Positions 1 to 8,668 of a stretch of DNA of 63,239 nucleotides are shown here, one piece after another. How positions within the stretch are numbered: position 1 is the first letter of the stretch; each line of letters begins with the position of its first letter. Source of the DNA: Planctomycetaceae bacterium (lineage in GTDB: Bacteria > Planctomycetota > Planctomycetia > Pirellulales > Pirellulaceae); contig JABJJO010000016.1 in NCBI GenBank assembly GCA_018660825.1, forward strand, positions 1-63,239, given 5' to 3'. Position numbers and translations under genes: made by a program. Below the pieces are notes generated by a model. That model had not been told where the DNA came from, made no database searches, and saw only the letters and a list, made by a program, of their open reading frames with translations.

Positions 1-414
1 GGCGGTTCCGATGCTGGGAATCCGCGCAGTCAAAGTTCGGTGGGAGGGGGATTCGGAAATAACATGAGTTTCTCAATGGGCGGCATGGGCGGCTTCGGTA
101 GCTTCGGTGGCTTCGGTAATCAAAACCAAAACCAAAACCAAACGCAAAACACTTTGCGGTTTCCGTATGTGGTCGCTTTTAGGACGTCACCCTTTGTTCC
201 TATACAAGTGCAAGTTCGAGCGGAAACACGGTTAAAAAAATTGCCCGGTCTGTCCAAGTTCAATCAAGTATCGGTGACAATGAACAAAACAACGGCGACG
301 CTCAAAGGGATCGTCGTATCGGATCGTGACAAGCGGTTCGTCGAAAAGCTTGTGTTGCTAGAACCGGGGGTAAAAGAAATTGACAACCAGTTGGCCGTAA
401 AAGCAACCGAATAG
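1..414 (+). CDS. C-terminal part of a BON-like domain protein (5' end outside window)
   Basis: The frame is open from the first base of the window, so the gene starts upstream; the first internal start-like codon (GTG at 40) is not believed. The visible part begins with a Gly/Phe/Met-rich low-complexity stretch, then an NQ-dipeptide run made by a 6-bp tandem repeat (about 120-143). The last 85 or so residues alternate strand and helix and end in 'VKEIDNQLAV', typical of BON domains, which are thought to bind membranes or phospholipids in the periplasm. It converges on the lipoprotein gene at 496-1422, with an 81-bp gap. The domain call is by pattern only. Confidence 0.6.
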   Translation, partial: GGSDAGNPRSQSSVGGGFGNNMSFSMGGMGGFGSFGGFGNQNQNQNQTQNTLRFPYVVAFRTSPFVPIQVQVRAETRLKKLPGLSKFNQVSVTMNKTTATLKGIVVSDRDKRFVEKLVLLEPGVKEIDNQLAVKATE

Positions 415-495
415 TTGCACGGGCGAAGGGTTTACTTAAACTGCGATCCGTGGCGACTGCATCAAAAGCAACAGTCCGCTTTCTTTAAACTTCAA

Positions 496-1422
496 CTACT
501 GTTGATTGGCGTTTCGTGTGGGGCCTGGTGGCAAGACCTTGATAGCTTTGAGTCCCGATGAGGACGTCAGGGATCGGTAAGGCTGCGACGTGTGACTTTG
601 CTTTTCAGATAGTTGCTTAACCGTAGTTGGCGGCCTCGAGGCAGGTTGGGCTACCGTTGGTGGCGGCGATGTATAATGGCTTGGTACAACTGCTGCAGAG
701 GCCAGGTGGCGAGTCAGATTGTGGGGAACATCAAAAGTCGTTGTTTGAACGGAGCTGCTGAGATCTTTCTGGTAGTATTCGCGAGAAATTGTATCGGACC
801 GAAGGCCCTGGTTGGCTCGTGTTGGTGTGGCAAACTGGTCTTGCGGTTGCGTGACAGGAACTGATTTGTGCTTTCCAGGTAAACTTGTCTTACTGAAATG
901 ACCAGTTACGTTGCGCCCTTTTGTGGGCATGAATACCGGCACCAGACTGATAAGTTGTTGTTCACCGCCAAATTCCTGCCAGGGAATCCAAAAGCTATAG
1001 GACGGTCCGAGTTCTGAATCGGTTAAGTGGCTCTGGAGTTGGTCAGCACGGAACACAAATTTGCGGTCGGGGTTACGGTTCGGCGCGCCTCGTTGTGAGG
1101 CGTCGGTATCGTCAAAAGTGAAAACCACTAACTCCCCTTCGACTTGAATAGCTTTTTGTTCGTGGTTGTAGAAGTAAATTCTACCCCCAAACCCCTGAAC
1201 GGGTTTGTTTCCCGGGACGTTAACAATATCATGCGTCCACACCGCTGCAATCCGAACAGCAGCGGAATCGAGTTTTCGTATCTTAGCGGATTGAGCATTC
1301 CACGGAAGTGCGTCGTTTGCCGATTGAAGTTTGTCGGTGAACGTCGTGCAACCGATCGTAGTTAGAATAAGCGACACCGCGAAAATGATTGCGGTGCCTC
1401 GTCGGGTAATAGAAACAGGCAT
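496..1422 (-). CDS. Predicted lipoprotein, last gene of the type II secretion cluster
   Basis: A 308-residue protein with a short positively charged start, a hydrophobic segment and a lipobox ending in T-I-G-C at about residue 25, so it is predicted to be exported and lipidated. The following 140 residues contain a folded region with 'YFYNHEQKAIQVEGELVVF' and 'YSFWIPWQEFGG', followed by a Pro/Ser/Thr/Gln-rich, probably disordered tail. I do not recognise a named family. It lies 66 bp downstream of gspD on the same strand. That position, plus the lipobox, suggests an outer-membrane partner of the secretin such as a pilotin-like factor, but this is inference from context only. Confidence 0.65.
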   Translation of the reverse strand: MPVSITRRGTAIIFAVSLILTTIGCTTFTDKLQSANDALPWNAQSAKIRKLDSAAVRIAAVWTHDIVNVPGNKPVQGFGGRIYFYNHEQKAIQVEGELVVFTFDDTDASQRGAPNRNPDRKFVFRADQLQSHLTDSELGPSYSFWIPWQEFGGEQQLISLVPVFMPTKGRNVTGHFSKTSLPGKHKSVPVTQPQDQFATPTRANQGLRSDTISREYYQKDLSSSVQTTTFDVPHNLTRHLASAAVVPSHYTSPPPTVAQPASRPPTTVKQLSEKQSHTSQPYRSLTSSSGLKAIKVLPPGPTRNANQQ

Positions 1423-1488
1423 TTGGGGGAGTCCCGTGGGCTAGCGAGATGGATGGTAAAGAGAGAGATAGAGGAGAACGGTAGTGTG

Positions 1489-4400
1489 TTATCGGTTGAA
1501 CCGCGGATCCGGTAATGATTGTGGATAGGCGGTTCTTGGATATTGCGTCGCCTGTTGTTGTGGCGGCGTTGGATTTATAATTGGTTGACTCGCGCGGGTG
1601 GCGTTTATGGCGTTTACCGCACCGCGAGAGTACTGGTTAGCGGGGTAGGTTGGCAATACCTGTTGGTGTTGCTGTGTGGGTTGTTGCACATATTGGGTCT
1701 GAGGAACAGCGGCTCTTGGTGCATTCTGGCGATCGAGTCCTGTTTGATAGGGCATATTTGCTTGAAAACCGGGTGCCACGTAGGCGGGAGCCGGAGCGAC
1801 CGACGGCCGTGTATCGCGAGTAGCTCCTATTTGGGGTTGTGAGTAATGGTCAATACCTAAAGCGGCTCCCACGGAGGGTTCCGGAAATGCGTGGTCCAGA
1901 AGTGTCCCAGCGGGGTTGTCGTCGGGATATATTACCTTAGCGCCGTTACCCCAAAGCCCCTTACCAGTAGACAGTCCGACGTCACCTTGGAGCTCGATCA
2001 AGTCGTCAAGTAACCAGCTCATTCGGTCCGACTCGATAGCTTTAATTGCGTCGATGTCAGCTTCGTTTTTCACGACACGGGGAGTCATGATGATGAGCAG
2101 TTCAGTCCTTCTTTCAGATTCCGTGTCATAACGGAATAATTGACCGAGTAGAGGTAAGTCACCGAGGTAGGGCACCGAACGGCGGTTAACCAGTTTGCTC
2201 TTAGTGATAAGTCCGGCGAAGACCACCGTTTCTCCATCGTGAGCACTGATGACAGTCGATGCTGTAGTGGTATTAATTGCCGGGGATAAGATGGCCTGAC
2301 CATCTGGCGTCACGGCTACGGGTGTTCCGGAATCAACAGGACCCAATTCTGACTTTTCCGTTGATAAGTTCATAACAATTCGTCCGTCGGGTGTGACTCG
2401 GGGGCGAACGTTGAGCAGCAATCCGATTGGAACGTCTTCGGTGGAGTTGGAAACACCGCCATTTTGGTTGGTGGTGCTGCCTGTGATACGGGCTACGTTC
2501 GACCCAACTTGAACGAAAGCGTCAGACATGTCGAGAGTCATGATTTGGGGACGACTGAGAATCTGTAGACGACCGCGGTCCTGCAGTGTTCGCAGGAGGA
2601 TGTTGATCGATTCATTAGCTGCGGAGAAGACAAATCCCCCATACCCTAAGGTAGCGCTAGATCGACCCAATCCAAAACCCGCAACAGCCTGACTGGCCAA
2701 GGTTTCCCGCGATGCTAGGGCCTCTGTGGTGCCGTCGTTACCTAACGCTTGTCCTTGGAAGGCATAGCCAATTGCCGCACCTCGGTCGAACAGCATGCTG
2801 TCCTGTAGGCCAAGTTCCACACCAAACTCAAATCCGTCATTGAGTTCAACTTCCGCAATCACAACTTGAATCATTACCATGTTTGGTTTGAAGTCCAAGT
2901 CTTTGATGATTTGCATCAATGTTTCAAAGTTGCGGGGAGGGGCTGAAAGGATGATGGAGTTGCTCAAAGCATCGAAGCCGATTACGACCTGGGTTTCTTT
3001 AATCTCGGCGTTAGTGATGCTGGACTGTTGGTTGACATTTTGAGTTAGTAATTGGCGTTGTGTATTAACGTAATTGGTCAAGGTTGTACCGACGGTCGTC
3101 GCGTCCGCATTTTCGAGTCGAATGACTTCGGTACGTCGGTTTTGAATGTCACCTTCGTCTAACCTAATTAGTAGTAACTCGACAATTTCCAAGTCTGTCG
3201 ATGAACCGGATGCAATAACGCTATTGGTTCGTTGATCAACCGCAAAACGGAGGGGTACTAGAGATGATTCACCACCACCAATTCCTCCGCCCCCGGCGGA
3301 GATAGCCGTGTTAAATGCATTACTGGAGGCATTGTTGCCAGCGGTAACTTGTAGTCCAAATAGTTCCTGCAGCAGTTGGGCAAGATTTATAGCGTCACCG
3401 TTGTCGACTTGAAATACTTTAATTTGCGCTTCCGCATTAGGTAGTTGATCGAGCTGGGCAATTAGTTCCTCGATTAATGGCATGGCCGTTGCTGGTGCCC
3501 GCACGACTAACGCGTTAACATTTTCGTCTGCGGTTATAGTTGCGCCGGCTAAAATTCCCGAGTTGATCCGGCTTTCACCGTCGTTTGTGATGGTGAGGAT
3601 TTCGAGTTTTGATGACTGAGGGCTAATCGTGGCTGTGCTACCGGTTTGTCCTTGGGCGGCTTGTGTGGTTGAGGAAATACCGGTAATGGCTTCTTCTAGA
3701 ACTGGTTGGAGGTCGGCCGCAAGTGCATTCTTAAGTCGAAATACTCTTAGTTGGTTCGTGGCTGGGGATTCTTCAACGTCCAGTTGTTCGATGAGCAGCG
3801 CAATTTCGACTAGATCACGTGGAGAAGCACTGACTACTAAACTGTTAGTTCTATAGTCGGCTATAACTCGAGGTCGCACGCCAAGGCCGGGTCGCACTTC
3901 ATCGTCTGCTCCTGGTTGGTTAGTGTAAAAATCGCGGATTTGACGTTCAGCGTCCAACGCTGACATGTGTTTAAGTTGAAAAAACTTTAATTGTGTCGAT
4001 GGCTCCACCGGCTGATCTAGTTTTTCAATGAGGTCGAGGATGGCCTTCATGCTTTCCTGACGACCGATCAATAACAACGCATTAGGCTTATCGAGTGAGG
4101 TGATGCTGACGGGACTGTTGCGAGTGCCGAATACATCGTCATAAAGTTCTTCAACGAGTTCGGCTAGGACGGTGCTGTTTACGTGTTCTAATTCATGGAC
4201 AAGCACGTGTGGTTGTGTATCATCAGTGTGTTGCTCGATCTGTTCAATTATTTGAATCACCCGTTGCACGTCATTGCGATGTCCCTTGATAATGAAAACG
4301 CCAAGACCCTCAATGAACTCGATTTGAACTGGGCCGATGAGGCCCGCCTCTTCGGGTTCGACGGTGAGGACGGTAGACCCTAGTTCTGGCGAATTCTCAA

Positions 4401-5445
4401 CATCTTTCTGGGGCGCTTCGCTGTCTTGGAAAATTGATGAGACAAGGTCACCACCCCACTTTTGTCGGTTTGCCGAGGGTACAAATTGTACTGCGGCTTG
4501 TCCTTCGGGGCCGTCGGCTTTTGTGCCTTGAACCAGAGCAATCGCATCCTGAACTGTCGTCGGGTCTGCTCGTTTGACCGGCACGATACCAGTTCGTGTG
4601 TTTTCATCGTTACTTGGTTTATCCAATGCCGCTGCCACTCGCATCCATGATGCAGCGGTGTCTTTATCGCCAACGACTTTAACGGTAGCCCTATTACGGT
4701 CAATTGTCATTCGGGCTGAAGTGCCCAGGGGTCCGGGTAGTTGCACTGTTGCAAGTTGTCCGGATGCATCGGTTGTCAGTGGTAAATTACCGCCTAGGAT
4801 ATTACGAAGCGCCGATTCAAATTGTGTTGTCGTCATGTTGCGTAGTAGGTGACCGGAGGGCGTTACTGGGGCGGAGACGTTTTGAGCAAGCAGGGGTGAT
4901 GGGGTGGACGCGGTAGTTGTCTGATTGATCAAATCGGACGCGATTGTTTGCTGGGATTTGGTCGCAATAACGATCACTTGGTTCGTTCGAGTATCTGGCG
5001 CGATTCTTACATTGTCGCTCTTAGCGAATTTGGCCCGCAATTTAGTAACTAGCGTCGGGATAACCTCCGCAGGGACGCTGTAGCCCTGGATGATAGAGGG
5101 AGCGACAGGTGTCGGGATGGCGCTTTTGTTGGTTTGTTTCTTGTCTAGGGTCTTAAGTAACTGACCAACCATTTGGTGGACCTGCGGGTCTCCTTGCACT
5201 GCCAAGGAACCATTGGCTTCATCGATGAAGATGTCGACTTCAAATCCGAAATCGCCTAGTACGGCTTTTAGCCGCGGAGCGATATCCTGTGGCGAGTTAT
5301 TAATGACGGTATACCGCGAATATTGCTTAGCGGTAGCCGTTTGGGCGGCGACGTGAGCGGTGGTAAGCAGCGAAACCAATCCTATTATGAGGAGTGTTGA
5401 TGTGAATAACGCACGCTTGGCAGCGTATGGGTTTGGGTTCTTCAT
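1489..5445 (-). CDS. gspD: Type II secretion system secretin GspD, very long
   Basis: This outer-membrane secretin forms the exit channel of the type II secretion system. It has a signal peptide at residues 1-34, then an N0-like domain (about 40-100), then a long series of secretin N1-type repeats. I count about eight up to residue 850, each ending in a pattern like 'TNxLVVxA...IxxLIxxLD'. The barrel domain is at about 855-1127 ('VMIQVVIAEVEL', 'VPYLGDLPLLGQLF', 'RTELLIIMTPRVV'). The last 190 residues are Gln/Pro/Tyr-rich and probably disordered. Typical GspD proteins are 600-750 residues with three or four N domains, so the periplasmic part here is greatly enlarged. A 358-bp spacer with a hairpin precedes the gene. 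Confidence 0.93.
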   Translation of the reverse strand: MKNPNPYAAKRALFTSTLLIIGLVSLLTTAHVAAQTATAKQYSRYTVINNSPQDIAPRLKAVLGDFGFEVDIFIDEANGSLAVQGDPQVHQMVGQLLKTLDKKQTNKSAIPTPVAPSIIQGYSVPAEVIPTLVTKLRAKFAKSDNVRIAPDTRTNQVIVIATKSQQTIASDLINQTTTASTPSPLLAQNVSAPVTPSGHLLRNMTTTQFESALRNILGGNLPLTTDASGQLATVQLPGPLGTSARMTIDRNRATVKVVGDKDTAASWMRVAAALDKPSNDENTRTGIVPVKRADPTTVQDAIALVQGTKADGPEGQAAVQFVPSANRQKWGGDLVSSIFQDSEAPQKDVENSPELGSTVLTVEPEEAGLIGPVQIEFIEGLGVFIIKGHRNDVQRVIQIIEQIEQHTDDTQPHVLVHELEHVNSTVLAELVEELYDDVFGTRNSPVSITSLDKPNALLLIGRQESMKAILDLIEKLDQPVEPSTQLKFFQLKHMSALDAERQIRDFYTNQPGADDEVRPGLGVRPRVIADYRTNSLVVSASPRDLVEIALLIEQLDVEESPATNQLRVFRLKNALAADLQPVLEEAITGISSTTQAAQGQTGSTATISPQSSKLEILTITNDGESRINSGILAGATITADENVNALVVRAPATAMPLIEELIAQLDQLPNAEAQIKVFQVDNGDAINLAQLLQELFGLQVTAGNNASSNAFNTAISAGGGGIGGGESSLVPLRFAVDQRTNSVIASGSSTDLEIVELLLIRLDEGDIQNRRTEVIRLENADATTVGTTLTNYVNTQRQLLTQNVNQQSSITNAEIKETQVVIGFDALSNSIILSAPPRNFETLMQIIKDLDFKPNMVMIQVVIAEVELNDGFEFGVELGLQDSMLFDRGAAIGYAFQGQALGNDGTTEALASRETLASQAVAGFGLGRSSATLGYGGFVFSAANESINILLRTLQDRGRLQILSRPQIMTLDMSDAFVQVGSNVARITGSTTNQNGGVSNSTEDVPIGLLLNVRPRVTPDGRIVMNLSTEKSELGPVDSGTPVAVTPDGQAILSPAINTTTASTVISAHDGETVVFAGLITKSKLVNRRSVPYLGDLPLLGQLFRYDTESERRTELLIIMTPRVVKNEADIDAIKAIESDRMSWLLDDLIELQGDVGLSTGKGLWGNGAKVIYPDDNPAGTLLDHAFPEPSVGAALGIDHYSQPQIGATRDTRPSVAPAPAYVAPGFQANMPYQTGLDRQNAPRAAVPQTQYVQQPTQQHQQVLPTYPANQYSRGAVNAINATRASQPIINPTPPQQQATQYPRTAYPQSLPDPRFNR

Positions 5446-5462
5446 CGTAGAATCTAAGCCTT

Positions 5463-5499
5463 ATTTTTATTAACAAACAAACTAGAATACCCTTCTAGT
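5463..5499 (-). terminator. Hairpin plus T-rich tract upstream of gspD (attenuator or terminator candidate)
   Basis: Read on the minus strand, ACTAGAA, GGGTA, TTCTAGT forms a perfect 7-bp stem with a 5-base loop (5481-5499). It is followed by TTGTTTGTTAATAAAAAT. It sits 35 bp before the gspD start, between the gspM-like gene and gspD. It could end part of the upstream transcription, or act as a leader structure that sets gspD levels. The stem is A/T-rich and the T tract interrupted, so strength as a terminator is doubtful. Confidence 0.4.
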
Positions 5500-5803
5500 G
5501 TTTAAACCGTGCAATTCAATCGCACGCAAACTACCCGTCATGTTCGTTTTAATCGGCATAAACCCCCACGTACATAAGCTCAAATCGAGATATCTTGTAC
5601 CTATCAATAGAAAACGGAGAATCGCATGCAAAAAGAGGCCAACGCAGCGGATAGAAGGCATCAAGCTCAACTGTCGCCCAATAATTCAATCACAATTTGA
5701 AATGATCGCGGGGAATTTGCGATTTTCAACTAATCACAAGTTTTGATGGTGAAAACTCGCCGAGTTCGTTAGCGCTGGCAACGGAAAACGGACGTAGAAA
5801 CCC
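5500..5803. other. Spacer inside the secretion operon with no convincing gene
   Basis: About 300 bp separate the gspM-like gene from the hairpin before gspD, while other gene junctions in this operon are mostly short or overlapping. Short open frames occur on both strands (for example 5498-5746) but they show no recognisable composition or start site. A short GC stem (ACCCC/GGGGT, 5791-5803) overlaps the stop codon of the upstream gene. No promoter with good -35 and -10 boxes was seen. The stretch may hold a leader or internal promoter for gspD. Confidence 0.4.
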
Positions 5804-7045
5804 CTAGGGGGTAGTGTTTTCGAGCAATCGTTCGGCGGCCAAAGTTAGGTTTTCGGCATTGGCCAGAGCCTGACCTGCCTTTATCAGCAGAGTATCATCA
5901 GCGTCGGTGACGATGAGCAACTCTTTTTGAGAAATTTCGCGAACGGTACCCGCGATATCGCCAATATCGATACGATCTCCGATTGTCAGTTTGACCATTT
6001 CATCGATATCTCGTCGGAGAATCCACACTTCAACTCGGTTGTTGATTTGCACGGTGCTCGTGAAAAACGCTAGTTGAGCGATATCAAACTTCGGGGGCAG
6101 GGGTTTAACTGGCGGGATAACTCTCGCGGGTTTCTCTTGTACATCGACAGTAAATTCTCGAAAGACAGTTTTTACGGGCAATCCAGTATCGCTGGCGGAC
6201 ACCCGCACCTTGTATTCGCCCACATTTTCACTATGCACCGTCAAAATGTTGTCCTTGATATTGGCAACGAAGCCGGCAGATAAAGAGTCGGCTGCAATTT
6301 GGAAATTTACAGATTGGTTTTGTTGTTCGTTGGTACCCGGATTCCTAGTTAGCGCCACGCTTTTTGATTGCCCAACGGTCGCTGCGATGCGGCTGTCACC
6401 AGAAAACCGGGGTTCAAGATTCTCTGGGCCGAAAATATTACGGTTTGTCATTAGGGTCAAATATTCATCCAATCCGCCGTATTCTAATTGATCGGAAACG
6501 GCAAGGTCCTCGATGGATGCGCGCTCCAAATCTTCATTCACGGAGATAGCAGCGACTTGTAGAGTGATGCCGAGAAAATTATACGCTTTTGGTTTGACTG
6601 AGAGGCTCATCACCTCGTGTAACGATTCCTTCGCATAAAACTTGTAAAGTAATTCAGTTAATTGCTGCAATGTTCCGTCGCAGGTTAACGTAAAGCTGTG
6701 TTTGTCGTATATTGTGTCGACTGTACGGATAGGATCAGATTCGATCTTAACATTCTGTAATCGAACTTCCTTTTCGACCAGTTTGAATAACCATGATTTG
6801 TATGAAGTTGCAGCCGCTGATCGATTAGTTGGTAAAGAACGTTTTGCGAGCGCATCGAGCGTTTCGCGATCACGCTTTGCAAAGCCTTTGTCGCGTTTGA
6901 GAAAATCCGCATCATTTTGCAAGCGGCTTTCCGTACCTCGCAGTTCGTCTAAATATGTGGTGTACGACGAAAACGAAAAATAGCTAACTGCTAATACGCC
7001 TAAGATTAATACAATCGCACCTAATCTTTTCTCGCTGTTGGACAT
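5804..7045 (-). CDS. GspM/PilO-like inner-membrane protein fused to a GspC/PilP-like domain
   Basis: This is probably an assembly-platform component linking the inner membrane to the secretin. It is 413 residues. A single membrane helix lies at about 9-28 ('GAIVLILGVLAVSYFSF'). A coiled coil and ferredoxin-like PilO/GspM-type region follow (30-180), then an immunoglobulin- or cadherin-like stretch (about 235-305). The C-terminal beta-rich region (about 320-395, 'VEVWILRRDIDEMVKLTIGD') resembles the homology region of GspC/PilP that contacts the secretin N0 domain. It starts one base after the stop of the GspL-like gene, so the two are surely co-transcribed. No separate gspC is present in the cluster, which supports the fusion reading; the domain assignments are by pattern. 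Confidence 0.65.
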   Translation of the reverse strand: MSNSEKRLGAIVLILGVLAVSYFSFSSYTTYLDELRGTESRLQNDADFLKRDKGFAKRDRETLDALAKRSLPTNRSAAATSYKSWLFKLVEKEVRLQNVKIESDPIRTVDTIYDKHSFTLTCDGTLQQLTELLYKFYAKESLHEVMSLSVKPKAYNFLGITLQVAAISVNEDLERASIEDLAVSDQLEYGGLDEYLTLMTNRNIFGPENLEPRFSGDSRIAATVGQSKSVALTRNPGTNEQQNQSVNFQIAADSLSAGFVANIKDNILTVHSENVGEYKVRVSASDTGLPVKTVFREFTVDVQEKPARVIPPVKPLPPKFDIAQLAFFTSTVQINNRVEVWILRRDIDEMVKLTIGDRIDIGDIAGTVREISQKELLIVTDADDTLLIKAGQALANAENLTLAAERLLENTTP

Positions 7046-7046
7046 A

Positions 7047-8639
7047 TCAGAGTTCCTTTACTTTAGTTTGAACGGGAGCATTGGTGGTTTGCAATGGTTT
7101 CGAATTAGATTGGTCTTTTTCGCTCTTCTGGTTTACCGTGGGTGATTCACCGTCTGCCTTCGATTTGTTTTTGTCGTTTTTGTTTTGCAAGGGTGGGCTT
7201 ATTAGGCGAATATGTTCTACCACGGTCCATGGATAAGCAACATTTTCCGGGTCCGAACGAAAGCCGTTGCCAGTGATTGTATATGCTGGCGTTAGGAGAT
7301 TGGTTTCCAGCATGCGCAACGAGTCGTCATTTAACAAATGGACGTCCAGTAGTATCTGGCCACGGATTTCCGTTGAGCGATTTGACGTAGAAGTTTTGGC
7401 CGTAAAACGATCGACCATTGCCTGTCGGGCCGGAGGAAATTTGTTGGACACCAAAACCAGTTCGTCGAGCCAATTCACACGGGAGTTCTCAAACGACCTG
7501 ACCTGTTGCAATCGATCCGTAAGCGTCTTGTTAGCCTTGTCGATACTAGTTTTGTCTTCGAGGGATGTTTGAAGTTCTGCAATGTTGCTCTGCGTCGTCA
7601 CGATTGGTCGAATCAATAAGAACGCTGCCAGAACAAGCAACACAAATCCGCCAATAATGTATTTTGAATTTTGGCGGATAGCGGAAGCGGGAGCGGGTGG
7701 TTTGCGTGGATTGACAAAATCCAGTTGCGATGTTTGGCCGATTTGTATTTGGAATGCGGCGCCGATTAACGCTGTAAATTGTGCAGGTTCTTCTGGTGCG
7801 GTAGTTTCGTCATTTTCGAGCGACGTGACAATACAGTCATCAAGTGGGTCGTAGAGTTCAATATCAATTTTTAGATGCAAGGAAAGCTGGTCTTGAAGCT
7901 CTTGGTGGAACGTTGAAGTTCCGACAATTGTGGCAAGCTCTATATTTCCTGGCGTAGGTTGATTTGAGTAGGATGCCATAGTACGGCGAACTTCTGAGAG
8001 CACCCGTTGTGTGGTGACGCCTGATTCTGGAAGTTTCACCGAGCGTGCGAATTGAGCCATACCGTTGTGGGCTACAGTTAGTTCAATTTCACCATCGAGA
8101 AGATCAACAATTAATCGGTGTTGTGGAGTGGGGTTCTGAGAGTGAAGAAAGTGTGCAATGCTAAAGGAACTTAGCACAACAGAACTCGACGTCAATTCGG
8201 CCATGTTGGTTGTGGCAATGACGTCCGCCAACATCTCTGGTGAAACAGTAGCGACCGAGACAAAGATTCGATTATCATTTGTTTCGCCCAGGACAACAAA
8301 ATCAATAGGTCCGTCGTCAGCCGTATTAAATTCCTGTGCGACCTGGAATCGTACTGTATCGGGTAGTTCATCTGCGGGTATATTAGGCAACGTCAACAGG
8401 CGCATCTCAGTCTGAGCCCGTCTTAATACAAATACAACATCGGTTTGACCACGAATTCCAGCGGATTGTGCGGCTGTAGCAAGAGCCGATTCTAAAGGGG
8501 AGAGTGCGGACTCCGGATCTGGTTCTTTACTTATGGCGACTTCGACCATCTTATCAATAGCCAAGTTGTTGCCTTGAACGTGTGTTGCCAATAGTCGGAC
8601 GGAATTTGAATCCCATTCGCAGGTTAGAAGTTTTGCCAT
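7047..8639 (-). CDS. GspL-like protein (PilM-like actin fold plus PilN-like part)
   Basis: A 530-residue protein of the secretion platform. The first 300 residues look like the PilM/GspL cytoplasmic actin-like fold ('LLTCEWDSNSVRLLA', then 'LLTLPNIPADELPDTVRFQ', a typical PilM segment). A membrane helix follows at about 326-346 ('YIIGGFVLLVLAAFLLIRPIV'). After it come a coiled coil and a PilN-like ferredoxin domain facing the periplasm. The last 60 residues are Lys/Ser/Gln-rich and probably disordered. In this role it would bind GspE in the cytoplasm and the GspM-like protein in the membrane. It sits between gspK and the gspM-like gene on the same strand. Confidence 0.75.
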   Translation of the reverse strand: MAKLLTCEWDSNSVRLLATHVQGNNLAIDKMVEVAISKEPDPESALSPLESALATAAQSAGIRGQTDVVFVLRRAQTEMRLLTLPNIPADELPDTVRFQVAQEFNTADDGPIDFVVLGETNDNRIFVSVATVSPEMLADVIATTNMAELTSSSVVLSSFSIAHFLHSQNPTPQHRLIVDLLDGEIELTVAHNGMAQFARSVKLPESGVTTQRVLSEVRRTMASYSNQPTPGNIELATIVGTSTFHQELQDQLSLHLKIDIELYDPLDDCIVTSLENDETTAPEEPAQFTALIGAAFQIQIGQTSQLDFVNPRKPPAPASAIRQNSKYIIGGFVLLVLAAFLLIRPIVTTQSNIAELQTSLEDKTSIDKANKTLTDRLQQVRSFENSRVNWLDELVLVSNKFPPARQAMVDRFTAKTSTSNRSTEIRGQILLDVHLLNDDSLRMLETNLLTPAYTITGNGFRSDPENVAYPWTVVEHIRLISPPLQNKNDKNKSKADGESPTVNQKSEKDQSNSKPLQTTNAPVQTKVKEL

Positions 8640-8668
8640 GATTAATGTCTTTCAATCAGTAAACGTAA

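Noticed and set aside
5498-5746. Plus-strand 82-residue frame in the gap before gspD
   Set aside because: Opposite to the operon, no ribosome site, basic composition typical of a random frame.
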